In this document: one piece after another, positions 35,496 through 43,829 of the stretch
Position numbering within the stretch: position 1 is the stretch's first letter
Layout of the letters: every line of letters starts with the position of its first letter
Made by a program: the position numbers and the translations under genes
Assembly: GCF_003977685.1 (NCBI RefSeq)
Contig: NZ_RYZH01000031.1
Location: 23,410 to 87,409 of the forward strand
DNA from: Tautonia sociabilis
GTDB taxonomy: Bacteria > Planctomycetota > Planctomycetia > Isosphaerales > Isosphaeraceae
Reading direction: 5' to 3'
Length of the DNA stretch: 64,000 nt
Notes under the pieces: generated by a model
The model's input: only the letters and a program-made list of their open reading frames with translations
Told to the model about the DNA's origin: nothing
Databases searched by the model: none

Positions 35496-37004
35496 ATGTC
35501 GGACCCGGCCCCTCCCTCCGATCCCCCGAAGAAGCTGTACATCGAGACCGTCGGCTGCCAGATGAACGTTCTGGACAGCGAGTTGGTCGTCGCGCAGCTC
35601 CGCCGCGAGGGGTACGAGTTGACCGACGACCTCCGCCAGGCCGACACGATCCTCTACAACACCTGCTCCGTCCGCCAGCACGCCGAGGACAAGGTCTACA
35701 GCGCCCTCGGCCGCATCAAGCGCCTGAAGGACCGCAAGCCCGAGGTCCGCATCGGGGTGCTCGGCTGCATGGCCCAGAAGGACCAGGAGCGGATCCTCCG
35801 CCGGGCGCCGCACGTCGATCTCGTCGTCGGCCCCGGCCAGCTCGGCCGCGTCTCGGAACTGCTCCAGGCCTCGCAAGACGAGGGCCGCCCCCAGTTGGCC
35901 GTCTCGCTGGCACGCAACGCCGGCAAGACCCTGGAGGTCCTCGACAGCTTCCCCACCTTCGACCCCGACCGCGTCGCCTCCCCCGAGCCCACCCCCCAGG
36001 GCTCCTCGCCGCACCAGGCGTTCGTCCGCATCCAGATGGGCTGCGACAAGTTCTGCACCTACTGCATCGTCCCCTCCGTCCGGGGGCCCGAGCAGGGCCG
36101 GCCCCCCGACCTGATCGTCGAGGAAGCCCGCCGCCTCGTCGGCCAGGGTGTCAAGGAGCTCACCCTGCTCGGCCAGACCGTCAATTCTTACAAATACAAG
36201 CACGGCGACGGCCGCATCTCCCGACTCTCCGACGTGCTGCTGGCCCTGCACGACCTCGACGGACTGCTCCGCCTGAAGTTCGTCACCAACTTCCCGCTCG
36301 ACATGACCGACGATCTGCTCCAGGCGGTCCGGGATTTGCCCAAGGCAAGCCGCTACCTGCACGTGCCCGCACAGAGCGGGTGCGACGCGGTCCTCAAGCG
36401 CATGAAGCGGCTCTATACCGTGACCCAGTATGACGAGATGATGGCCCGCATCCGGGAAACCATCCCCGGCGTGGCCGTCTCCAGCGACTTCATCGTCGGC
36501 TTCTGCGGCGAAACCGAGGAGAGCTTCCGCAAGACGGTCGAGCTCGTCGAGCGCTCTCGGTTCAAGAACAGCTTCATCTTCAAGTACAGCCCCCGAGCCG
36601 GCACCAAGGCCGACGAGCGCTTCGCCGACGACGTGCCCGAGGCCGACAAGAAGCGGCGCAACACCGAGCTGCTCGCCGTCCAGACGGCCATCAGCCTCGA
36701 GGACAACCGCCCCTTCGTCGGCCGCACCGTCGAGGTGCTCGTCGAGGGGCCGAGCAAGACCGCCGGCAAACGGAACGAGGCCGACCCCGACGCCTCCTCC
36801 TCCGCCTCCGGCGTCAGTCAGATGACCGGCCGCACCTCCTGCGACCGCATCGTGGTCTTCGACGGCCACCGCCGCCAGGCCGGCCACCTGCTGCCGGTCG
36901 TCATCGAGCAGGTCAGCGCCGTCACCCTCTTCGGGCGGGTCGTCACCACCGACTCCCACCCCGCCCCCGCCCCGGCCCCCAGCCCGGAGGCCGCCCTCCG
37001 ATGA
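35496..37004 (+). CDS. miaB: tRNA-2-methylthio-N6-dimethylallyladenosine synthase
   Basis: This 502-residue radical-SAM methylthiotransferase adds a methylthio group to i6A37 of tRNAs reading UNN codons. The UPF0004 domain has Cys21, Cys57 and Cys91 (VGCQMN, NTCSVR, GCMAQ) for one 4Fe-4S cluster. Cys183, Cys187 and Cys190 (CDKFCTYC) bind the radical-SAM cluster. The C-terminal TRAM domain (VLVEGPSKTAGKRNE ... VVFDGH) is interrupted by a short Asp/Ser/Ala-rich loop. MiaB rather than MtaB/RimO is favoured by the VGCQMNVLDSE start and overall spacing. The stop overlaps the next ATG (ATGA), indicating coupling. Confidence 0.93.
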   Translation: MSDPAPPSDPPKKLYIETVGCQMNVLDSELVVAQLRREGYELTDDLRQADTILYNTCSVRQHAEDKVYSALGRIKRLKDRKPEVRIGVLGCMAQKDQERILRRAPHVDLVVGPGQLGRVSELLQASQDEGRPQLAVSLARNAGKTLEVLDSFPTFDPDRVASPEPTPQGSSPHQAFVRIQMGCDKFCTYCIVPSVRGPEQGRPPDLIVEEARRLVGQGVKELTLLGQTVNSYKYKHGDGRISRLSDVLLALHDLDGLLRLKFVTNFPLDMTDDLLQAVRDLPKASRYLHVPAQSGCDAVLKRMKRLYTVTQYDEMMARIRETIPGVAVSSDFIVGFCGETEESFRKTVELVERSRFKNSFIFKYSPRAGTKADERFADDVPEADKKRRNTELLAVQTAISLEDNRPFVGRTVEVLVEGPSKTAGKRNEADPDASSSASGVSQMTGRTSCDRIVVFDGHRRQAGHLLPVVIEQVSAVTLFGRVVTTDSHPAPAPAPSPEAALR

Positions 37005-37756
37005 GCCCGATCGCCGCGACCGCCGACCGTCTGGACGAAGCCATCGGGAGCTGGGCCCGATCGGCGGGGGTGCCCCCCTCCTGGCTCCCCTCGCCGGAGG
37101 CCCTCTCGGCGATCGGCCCCGCCTCGGGAGCCCTCCGCCCGCCGGCCGACCCGGCCGCCCTGGACGACTGGGAGCGCCGGCACGGCTTCCGCCTGCCCTG
37201 CGGCCTCCGGGCCTGGCTGCTCATCTCCGACGGCTTCTACACCGAGTCCGGGCCCGCCGTCCACCCCATCGCCGCGATCGGCCCGATGGTCCCCTTCGCC
37301 CGGGTGCCGGGCCTGCTCGTGCAGCCCGAGAGCTGGTTCGAGCTGGGCAACCCGAACGAGGCCGAGACGATCTGCATCGACCTGGCCTACCGCTGGCTCC
37401 CCGCCGGCGACGCCCCCATCTTCGCCTCCGGAGACGACCTGACCGGCCTGCCCCCCCGGATCATCGCCCCCAGCTTCGACGCCTGGTTCGCCCGCCTGCT
37501 CCGCCAGGAGGGCCGCGCCTACTGGCTCGACCCCGACTTCGTCGGCCTCGGCGACCCCTGGGGAGAGCACCGCCGCCGCTCCCCCGCCCCTCCGCTCCCC
37601 GATCGCCTCCGCCGCCTCCTCCCCCACGCCACCCGGGCCGCCGACTCCGGCCTCGACGACAGCTCCCTCGCCGCCTCCCTCGGCATCTCCCGCTTCGACG
37701 CCGAAGCCCTGCTCCGGCACCTCCAGCACTCCCCCGCCGAGGATTCGGGGACCTAG
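37001..37756 (+). CDS. SUKH/SMI1-KNR4-like protein
   Basis: This 251-residue soluble protein has a central region that fits the SUKH pattern: LDDWERRHGFRLPCGLRAWLLISDGFY, then a domain with aromatic and acidic residues (ESWFELGNPNEAETICIDLA, IIAPSFDAWFARLLRQEGR). The N-terminal 45 residues and C-terminal 60 residues are extra. SUKH proteins often act as immunity proteins or regulatory adaptors, but here it overlaps miaB by 4 nt instead of standing next to a toxin. A terminator hairpin lies 8 nt after its stop. The family call is moderate; function unknown. Confidence 0.6.
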   Translation: MSPIAATADRLDEAIGSWARSAGVPPSWLPSPEALSAIGPASGALRPPADPAALDDWERRHGFRLPCGLRAWLLISDGFYTESGPAVHPIAAIGPMVPFARVPGLLVQPESWFELGNPNEAETICIDLAYRWLPAGDAPIFASGDDLTGLPPRIIAPSFDAWFARLLRQEGRAYWLDPDFVGLGDPWGEHRRRSPAPPLPDRLRRLLPHATRAADSGLDDSSLAASLGISRFDAEALLRHLQHSPAEDSGT

Positions 37757-37763
37757 GCAGGAG

Positions 37764-37791
37764 TCGCCCCGCCGTCGGGGGCGATGTTATT
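37764..37791 (+). terminator. Intrinsic terminator after the miaB operon
   Basis: TCGCCCC and GGGGCGA form a perfect 7-bp stem with a 7-nt loop, followed by TGTTATT. It lies directly after the SUKH-like gene and before the convergent glycosyltransferase-like gene. Confidence 0.6.
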
Positions 37792-37990
37792 GGCAGAGCG
37801 CCGAGAGCGGCCGAGGCCGGCGATCTGGAGGCGGGGCGGACCCCGCATCCAGGGCCTCCCCCGCCTGGAAGCAACCCGACCTCAGCCCCTCCTGACCGCC
37901 GACTGACCCGAGATCGAGACCTTCGACCCCCGAAACACCCCCATCGGAAGGAAGCCGACCGAGTCCCTCCCGGCCCCTGGCCCCCTCCGA

Positions 37991-39592
37991 TCACCGTCCT
38001 GGCGAGGCCCTGTCCGTCTGAGACCGACCGCTAGCCGCCTCCGGCGAACGCCGATACAGCTCCGCGTAATGCCCGAACGGATCCCCCCGGTCGCCGTAAG
38101 ACCGGACGAACTCCAGCCCCTCAATCTCCGGACGCACCTGCTCCAGCCCGATCGGCCCGAAGACCGCGAACGAGAACGGCTCGGCCCGGACGTCGTAGAA
38201 GAACGGATCAACCAGCGCCTCGACCACCGGACGGCCCCGCTCGAAGACCTCCAGCACCAGGGACCCGTCGGCGGCCACCAGGGCCCCCGGCGGGATGTCG
38301 GCCACGACGGCATCGGCAAACGCCTCCACCCGGTAGACCGGATCGTCCCAGTGCCCCAGGTGAGCCGACAGCACCCGAAGCCCCGACCCCGGCACCAGCG
38401 CCAGCAGCAGGGCCGAGACGACAACGGCCGTCGCCAACCGCCGGCCGGCCCATCGGCCGATCCGGTCCGCCACGAGGTCGGCCAGCACGCCGACCGGGAT
38501 GCTCAGCATCGCCGCCGGATACCCGTAGTAGTTCCGGATGTGGTGCCTCCCCATGAACAGCGCCAGCAGCATCGCCCCCGCCGCGGCGTGGAAGACCACC
38601 CGGCGCATCCGAGCCTCCCCCCGGGCGGCCAGCGCCGTCACGCCAAGCAGGCCGACCGCGTACAACGCCGCCTGGATCGGCCCCACGTGGTCGAGGAACT
38701 GCCCCGACTGGTAGGCGAGGACGGCCGGCAGCTCCCGGAGCGTCCGCCCCAATCCCGGCCCGGCCCGGCCGAGCACGTTGCCGCCGAACTGGATGCGGAA
38801 CAGATCCGGATGCAAGGCGATCATCGGCAGCCACAGCCCGAACCCCGCCAGGCTCGCCGCGGCGAACGCCGACGCCCTCCCCAGCCGAGCCCTCCCCGTC
38901 CCCGGCCCGGCCAGCAGCGCCAGGCCCACCTGGGCCGTCGGCACCAGGCCGACCGGGTGGCAGAGCAGGCTCAACCCCGAGCACACGCCGCCGAGCACGA
39001 CGTCCCGCCGCCTCCGATCGTCCCGGGCCACCCACCAGACCGCCCCCAGGCCAAAGGCGATCGCGGCCATGTCGGGCCGGGCGGTCGTCGCCGGGAAGAG
39101 GAAGGCCCGGCAGAAGAGGTACGCCGAGGCCGCGAGCATCCCCGCCCGGCCCGACCCCGACCAGCGCCCGGCCAGCCCCCCGACCAGCAGCACGGCCGCC
39201 ATCCCCGAGATCGCCGAGGCGATCCTCGCCGGCCCGAGGCCGTCTCCCAGCACCCAATGCACCCCGGCCGCCAGGTAGAACCCCAGGGGGGGCAGCGTGT
39301 AGAGCGCCTGGTCGGCGAAGTAGTAGATCGACTCCGGGTCTCGGGACGGGATGTACGGGATGGTCGGCAGGCCTCCCCGCAGGATCGCCATGCCCGGCAC
39401 GGCGTAGAAGTCCTCGTCCTGCCCGGCCCGGATGCGGTACATCAGCGGCACGTGCCAGGCGAGGAAGGCCGCCATCAGCAGGGCCAGCCAGGCGCGATCG
39501 GCTCGGGACACGGCCCCTCCTCCCGGATCGTCTCGGTCGCCGCTGCGGCCTTCGGCCTCTCCGCCGGCGGTCCCGACCGGGCCGACCATCAT
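37991..39592 (-). CDS. Polytopic glycosyltransferase-like membrane protein (GT39/ArnT-type)
   Basis: This 533-residue protein starts at the double methionine MMVGPVGTAGGEAEG; a GTG 27 codons later, just before the first helix, is an alternative. About ten membrane helices follow. The first large outside loop carries acidic residues (RIRAGQDEDFYAVPGMAILR), like the Asp/Glu motif that binds the lipid-linked donor in GT-C enzymes, and YTLPPLGFYLAAGVHWVLGD is typical of ArnT/PMT-like proteins. The C-terminal about 110 residues are soluble. It probably transfers a sugar from a polyprenyl donor to an exported acceptor. It lies divergent to a flippase-like gene. Confidence 0.75.
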   Translation of the reverse strand: MMVGPVGTAGGEAEGRSGDRDDPGGGAVSRADRAWLALLMAAFLAWHVPLMYRIRAGQDEDFYAVPGMAILRGGLPTIPYIPSRDPESIYYFADQALYTLPPLGFYLAAGVHWVLGDGLGPARIASAISGMAAVLLVGGLAGRWSGSGRAGMLAASAYLFCRAFLFPATTARPDMAAIAFGLGAVWWVARDDRRRRDVVLGGVCSGLSLLCHPVGLVPTAQVGLALLAGPGTGRARLGRASAFAAASLAGFGLWLPMIALHPDLFRIQFGGNVLGRAGPGLGRTLRELPAVLAYQSGQFLDHVGPIQAALYAVGLLGVTALAARGEARMRRVVFHAAAGAMLLALFMGRHHIRNYYGYPAAMLSIPVGVLADLVADRIGRWAGRRLATAVVVSALLLALVPGSGLRVLSAHLGHWDDPVYRVEAFADAVVADIPPGALVAADGSLVLEVFERGRPVVEALVDPFFYDVRAEPFSFAVFGPIGLEQVRPEIEGLEFVRSYGDRGDPFGHYAELYRRSPEAASGRSQTDRASPGR

Positions 39593-39792
39593 ACCGACCG
39601 GGCCGTCGCCCCGGCCAGCGGCCCGGCCGGGCCGGACGGAGCCGCCGACCGGCTCGTCACCCGGGCCCGATCGGCCCCGTCCTGGTCCGGAACGCGGCTC
39701 TGGTTGACACCCCTGCGTCCCTCGACTACGTTCTCCGGGCCGGCGGCCGTCGCCCCCCGGCCCTCGCCCCTCCGTCGCCCCCGAGGAGCCGA

Positions 39793-40857
39793 ATGACGCC
39801 CCCCTCGCGCAACTCCCGTCCCCTGCTGGGTTACGTGGTCCGCCTGGCGATCGGCCTCGGGCTGCTCGGGCTGGCGATCTGGGCCAATCGGGAACAGATC
39901 GGCCAGGTCCTGGAACGTCGGCCCGACTTCGCCCTGTTCGGCGTCGGCTTCGCACTGTACTTCGCCGGGGTGATCCTCGCCTTCGTCCGCTGGTACTTCC
40001 TCGTCCGAGCCCTGGGGCTGCCGTTCCGCATGAGGGACGCGATGCGGCTGGGGTTCATCGGCCTGCTCTTCAACATGGTGGTGCCCGGCGCCGTCGGGGG
40101 AGACTTCGTCAAGGCGGCCTACCTGATGCGGGAGCAGTCGCGCAAGACCCAGGCCGCCGCCTCGGTGGCGATCGACCGGCTGATCGGCCTGCTCGGCATG
40201 TTCATCCTGGCCGTGGCCGTGGGGGCGTTCGCCTGGGGAGGGGTCGAGCCCCCGGTCCGCCGGCTGATCGGCGCCGCCATGTTCATGACCCTGGCCGTGA
40301 CCGGCGTGATGGCCGTCGCCTTCGCTCCTCCGCTGTACCGGCCGCTGGCGACCCGGCTGGCGCACCGGAGAAGGATCTCCCACGCCCTGCATGAGCTGGC
40401 CGTGATGGGCTCGGCCTACCGAAGGCGGATGGACGTGGTGCTGGCCACCGTGGTGATGTCGAGCCTGACGCACGTGCTCAACGTGCTGGCGTTCATGATC
40501 ATCGGCCGGTCGATCTTCCCCGTGGTGCCGGGGCTGGCGCAGCACTTCCTGATCGTGCCGCTGGTGCTCTTCAGCACGGCGATCCCGCTGCCGTTCGGGG
40601 CGCTGGGCGTGTCGGAGCAGATCAGCGACGTGCTCTTCCGCCTGGCCGACTACGACGGCGGCGCCCTGACGATGATGGCCTTCCACGTGGCCCAGTACCT
40701 CGGCTCGCTGATCGCGCTGTTCGTCTACCTGGCCAACGCCCGGCAGGTCCGCTCGCTGACCGAGGAGGCCCCGCGGGCCTCAGACGAGGCCGCCCCGACC
40801 GCCGGCGGCCCGCACCACACCAACCGGCTCGGAGAAACGACGCCGGCCGGTCACTGA
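39793..40857 (+). CDS. Flippase-like membrane protein (UPF0104/LPG synthase TM-type)
   Basis: This 354-residue protein has about eight membrane helices and the family block FNMVVPGAVGGDFVKAAYLM followed by VAIDRLIGLLGMFILAV. The tail is hydrophilic. Members of the lysylphosphatidylglycerol synthetase membrane-region family move or attach lipids; in glycan clusters they are usually annotated flippase-like. The 3' end overlaps the convergent GT2 gene by 7 bp. Its neighbours are a GT39-like and a GT2 enzyme, suggesting a lipid-linked sugar pathway in the envelope. The substrate is unknown. Confidence 0.78.
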   Translation: MTPPSRNSRPLLGYVVRLAIGLGLLGLAIWANREQIGQVLERRPDFALFGVGFALYFAGVILAFVRWYFLVRALGLPFRMRDAMRLGFIGLLFNMVVPGAVGGDFVKAAYLMREQSRKTQAAASVAIDRLIGLLGMFILAVAVGAFAWGGVEPPVRRLIGAAMFMTLAVTGVMAVAFAPPLYRPLATRLAHRRRISHALHELAVMGSAYRRRMDVVLATVVMSSLTHVLNVLAFMIIGRSIFPVVPGLAQHFLIVPLVLFSTAIPLPFGALGVSEQISDVLFRLADYDGGALTMMAFHVAQYLGSLIALFVYLANARQVRSLTEEAPRASDEAAPTAGGPHHTNRLGETTPAGH

Positions 40858-41882
40858 TCGGATGATCCGGGAGAGGACTCCAGCACCTCGCCGAGCAGGT
40901 ACGTCGGCTTCCCCTGCGACTCGTAGTAGGTCCTCATCACCATCTCGGCCACCACGCCGGTGACGATCAACTGCACGCCGGCCAGGAAGAAGGTGATCGC
41001 CACCTGGGGCAGGGGGGTTTCGACGAAGTCCTTCTGGCCCTGGCCGATCGAGGGAAACTGGAATTTATAGAACAGCATCAAGACAAACGAGAACACGCTC
41101 AATCCGATCGCGTACAGCCCAACCCGGCCGAAGAAGTGGATCGGCCGCTGGGCGTAGCTCTGGTAGAAGCGGATCAGGATCAGGTCGAGCACCACGTTGA
41201 AGGTCCGGCCCAGGCCGTACTTCGTCCGGCCGGCGCGCCTCGGGCGGTGGTTGACGACCAGCTCCGCCACCCTCGCCCCCTGCCAGGAGGCGAAGACGGG
41301 GATGAACCGGTGCATCTCCCCGTAGAGCCGCACCCCGCGGAGCACCTCCCTCCGGTACGCCTTGAGCGTGCAGCCGAAGTCGTGCAGCGGCACCCGGGAG
41401 AGCCGGGCGACCAGCCGGTTGGCGATCCGGGACGGGACCTTCCTCGTCAGCAGCGTGTCCTTCCGGTCCTTCCGCCAGCCGGAGACGACGTCGAACCCCT
41501 CGTCCAGCTTCGCCAGGAGCCGGGGGATGTCGCTCGGGTCGTTCTGGCCGTCGCCGTCGATCGGCACGAGCACGGCGCCCCGGGCCAGGTCCATCGCGGC
41601 CGACAGCGCCGCGGTCTGGCCGCAGTTGGTCCTCAGGAAGGCGATCCGGACGTGCTCCGGGTCGCCTTCCTGGAGCTGCCGGAGGCGAGCGGCGGTGCCG
41701 TCGGTCGAGCCGTCGTCGACGACGATGACCTCATAGCGCAGCCCCATCGGCCCGAGCGCCGAGGCGATCTCCGCCAGCAGCGGCCCGATGTTCTCGGCCT
41801 CGTCCTTCACGGGGATCAGGACGGACAGGTCGACCGACGGCGCGTCAGCCGGCGAGGAACTGGATGAGATGGCGGCGGGCAA
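40851..41882 (-). CDS. Family 2 glycosyltransferase with C-terminal membrane helices
   Basis: This 343-residue protein resembles the polyprenyl-phosphate glycosyltransferases (ArnC, DPM1, GtrB). GT-A motifs are present: VLIPVKDEAENI, IVVDDGSTDGT, DGDGQNDPSDI and the Q/RxxRW-like FGCTLKAYRREVL region. Two membrane helices follow (FGRVGLYAIGLSVFSFVLML, VAITFFLAGVQLIVTGVVAE). It probably loads a sugar onto undecaprenyl phosphate for use by a GT-C enzyme such as the nearby GT39-like protein. The only suitable start is a TTG, which makes it overlap the upstream isomerase gene by 38 nt. Confidence 0.85.
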   Translation of the reverse strand: MPAAISSSSSPADAPSVDLSVLIPVKDEAENIGPLLAEIASALGPMGLRYEVIVVDDGSTDGTAARLRQLQEGDPEHVRIAFLRTNCGQTAALSAAMDLARGAVLVPIDGDGQNDPSDIPRLLAKLDEGFDVVSGWRKDRKDTLLTRKVPSRIANRLVARLSRVPLHDFGCTLKAYRREVLRGVRLYGEMHRFIPVFASWQGARVAELVVNHRPRRAGRTKYGLGRTFNVVLDLILIRFYQSYAQRPIHFFGRVGLYAIGLSVFSFVLMLFYKFQFPSIGQGQKDFVETPLPQVAITFFLAGVQLIVTGVVAEMVMRTYYESQGKPTYLLGEVLESSPGSSDQ

Positions 41883-42762
41883 TGATGAGCGACTCCTTGC
41901 GCTTCTCCAGCGACCCTTCGAAGGCGCGGTCCTCGACCTCGATGGCCACCGGGCCGTCGTAGCCGGCGTCGGACAGGGCGCCGAAGTAGCGGCCCCAGTC
42001 GACCTCGCCGAGGCCGGGGATCTTCGGCGTGTGCCAGAGGTTCGGGTAGCCCATGATGCCGTGCTCGTCCAGCCGGTCGCGGTCGATCCGGGCGTCCTTG
42101 GCGTGGACGTGGTGCAGGCGGTCCTTGAACTCGTAGATCGGGGCGATGTAGTCGACCATCTGCCAGATGAAGTGCGACGGGTCGTAGTTCAGGCCGAAGG
42201 CGGGGCTGGGGATGTCGGCGAACATCCGACGCCAGATGGCCGGCGTGCTGGCGAGGTTCTTGCCGCCGGGCCACTCGTCCCGGGTGAAGATCATCGGGCA
42301 GTTCTCGATGCCGATCTTCACCCCCTTGTCCTCGGCGTAGGAAACCATCGGCTTCCAGACCTCGAGGAAGCGGGGCCAGTTCTCGTCGACCGAGCGGGAG
42401 GGATCCCTTCCGACGAAGGTGGTGACGACGTTCACCCCCAGCGCGGCCGAGGCGTCGATGACCCGGCGGGTGTGCTCGATTTCCCGGTCGGCCTGGACGC
42501 GGTCGGCCTGGAGCACGTTCGGGTAATAACCGAGCGAGGAGAGCGAAACCCCCTTCGAGGCGCAGAGCTCGTGGATCCGCTTCACGCCGTCGCCGTCGAG
42601 GCTCGTCACGTCGATATGGGTGACGCCGGCATAGCGGCGCTCGGCCTTGCCGGGGGGCCAGCAGCAGCATTCGATGCAGGAGAAGCCCTGCTCGGCGGCC
42701 ACGTCGAGCACCTGTTCGAGCGACAGATCGGGCAGGATGGCCGTGTTGAAGCCGAGCTTCAT
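41845..42762 (-). CDS. Sugar phosphate isomerase/epimerase (xylose-isomerase-like TIM barrel)
   Basis: This 305-residue soluble protein is of the AP_endonuc_2 family. Metal-site residues are visible in MIFTRDEWPGG vicinity (GIENCP Glu), FGLNYDPSHFIWQ (Asp and His), HHVHAKDARI (His, Asp) and VAIEVED (Glu). The N-terminus MKLGFNTAILPDLSLEQVLD and the IECCCWPPGKAERRYAG segment fit isomerase/epimerase proteins abundant in planctomycetes. The ATG is clear, with no signal peptide. It is transcribed divergently from an ABC exporter pair. The substrate (keto-sugar or inositol type) cannot be told. Confidence 0.85.
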   Translation of the reverse strand: MKLGFNTAILPDLSLEQVLDVAAEQGFSCIECCCWPPGKAERRYAGVTHIDVTSLDGDGVKRIHELCASKGVSLSSLGYYPNVLQADRVQADREIEHTRRVIDASAALGVNVVTTFVGRDPSRSVDENWPRFLEVWKPMVSYAEDKGVKIGIENCPMIFTRDEWPGGKNLASTPAIWRRMFADIPSPAFGLNYDPSHFIWQMVDYIAPIYEFKDRLHHVHAKDARIDRDRLDEHGIMGYPNLWHTPKIPGLGEVDWGRYFGALSDAGYDGPVAIEVEDRAFEGSLEKRKESLIIARRHLIQFLAG

Positions 42763-42884
42763 CGCGGGGGCTCCGTCGGGCGATCATACAGTCGAGGATG
42801 CCTGTCATCCTATGGACAACACCCCCTCGAAAGCCATACCGTGGCGTCGGCAGCGGTCGGGGGAACTCGGTTCGGAGCGGTCGC

Positions 42885-43829
42885 ATGATCGAGGTGAAGG
42901 ACCTTCGGGTCGATTACGACACGGTCTGCGCCGTGCACGACCTGTCGCTGGAGGTCGGGCCGGGCGAGGTTTGCGGCCTGATCGGGCCCAACGGCGCCGG
43001 CAAGACGACGACGATGCGCGCCATGCTCGGCCTGATCGAGCCGACGTACGGTCAGATCCACCTGGCCGGGGTCGACATGCGCGAGCGCCCGAGAGACGCC
43101 TGCCGGGTGGTCGCCTTCATGCCCGACTTCCCGCCGATGTACGACGACCTGAAGGTCTGGGAGTTCCTCGACCTGTTCGCCACCAGCTACTTCATCCCCC
43201 GGAAGCAGCGGCCGGGGCTGATCGACCGATCGCTGGAGCTGGTCGGCCTGATGGAGAAGAAGCACGAGTTCGTCGCCACGCTCTCACGAGGCATGCGGCA
43301 GCGGGTGATGCTGGCCAAGACGCTGATCCCCGACCCCAAGGTCTTGCTGCTGGACGAGCCGGCCAGCGGCGTGGATCCGAGGGGGCGGATCGACCTGAAG
43401 AACGTGCTGAAGCGGCTGGCGATCGAGGGGAAGACGGTGCTGATCTCCTCGCACATCCTGGCCGAGATGACCGAGTTCTGCACGGCGGTCGCCATCATGG
43501 AGCGCGGCCGGATGGTCGTCAGCGGCACGGTGGACGAGGTCCGAGCCCGGGTGATGGGGGCAGGGGTGCTGGTGGTCGAGGTGATCGGCGCCGAGGAGGC
43601 GGAGGCGGAGGCGGCGCTGCGGCGGGTGGCCGAGGCGGACCCGGGGGCCTCGGCGGTCGAGCGCGTCAACGGCTCCACCTTCGAGATCCCCTACCAGGGG
43701 GACGCCGAGCAGGCGGCCGGGCTGCTGGCCGAGCTGGTGGGGGCGGGGGTACGCGTGGCGTCGTTCAGCAGGCGGAAGGAAGGGCTCGAGGAGCTGTTCC
43801 TGAAGGTCGGTGCCAGGGAGCTTTCGTGA
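42885..43829 (+). CDS. ABC transporter ATPase
   Basis: This 314-residue protein starts at MIEVKDLRVDYDTVCAVHDL. Motifs: Walker A GPNGAGKTT, signature LSRGMRQRV, Walker B VLLLDEPASGVDP, and LISSHILAEM with the switch histidine. The C-terminal region after residue 210 is the accessory domain seen in exporter ATPases. The stop and the permease start share a base (TGATG), so the two are coupled. It is distinct from the Gld-like ATPase in the same window. The substrate is unknown. Confidence 0.88.
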   Translation: MIEVKDLRVDYDTVCAVHDLSLEVGPGEVCGLIGPNGAGKTTTMRAMLGLIEPTYGQIHLAGVDMRERPRDACRVVAFMPDFPPMYDDLKVWEFLDLFATSYFIPRKQRPGLIDRSLELVGLMEKKHEFVATLSRGMRQRVMLAKTLIPDPKVLLLDEPASGVDPRGRIDLKNVLKRLAIEGKTVLISSHILAEMTEFCTAVAIMERGRMVVSGTVDEVRARVMGAGVLVVEVIGAEEAEAEAALRRVAEADPGASAVERVNGSTFEIPYQGDAEQAAGLLAELVGAGVRVASFSRRKEGLEELFLKVGARELS

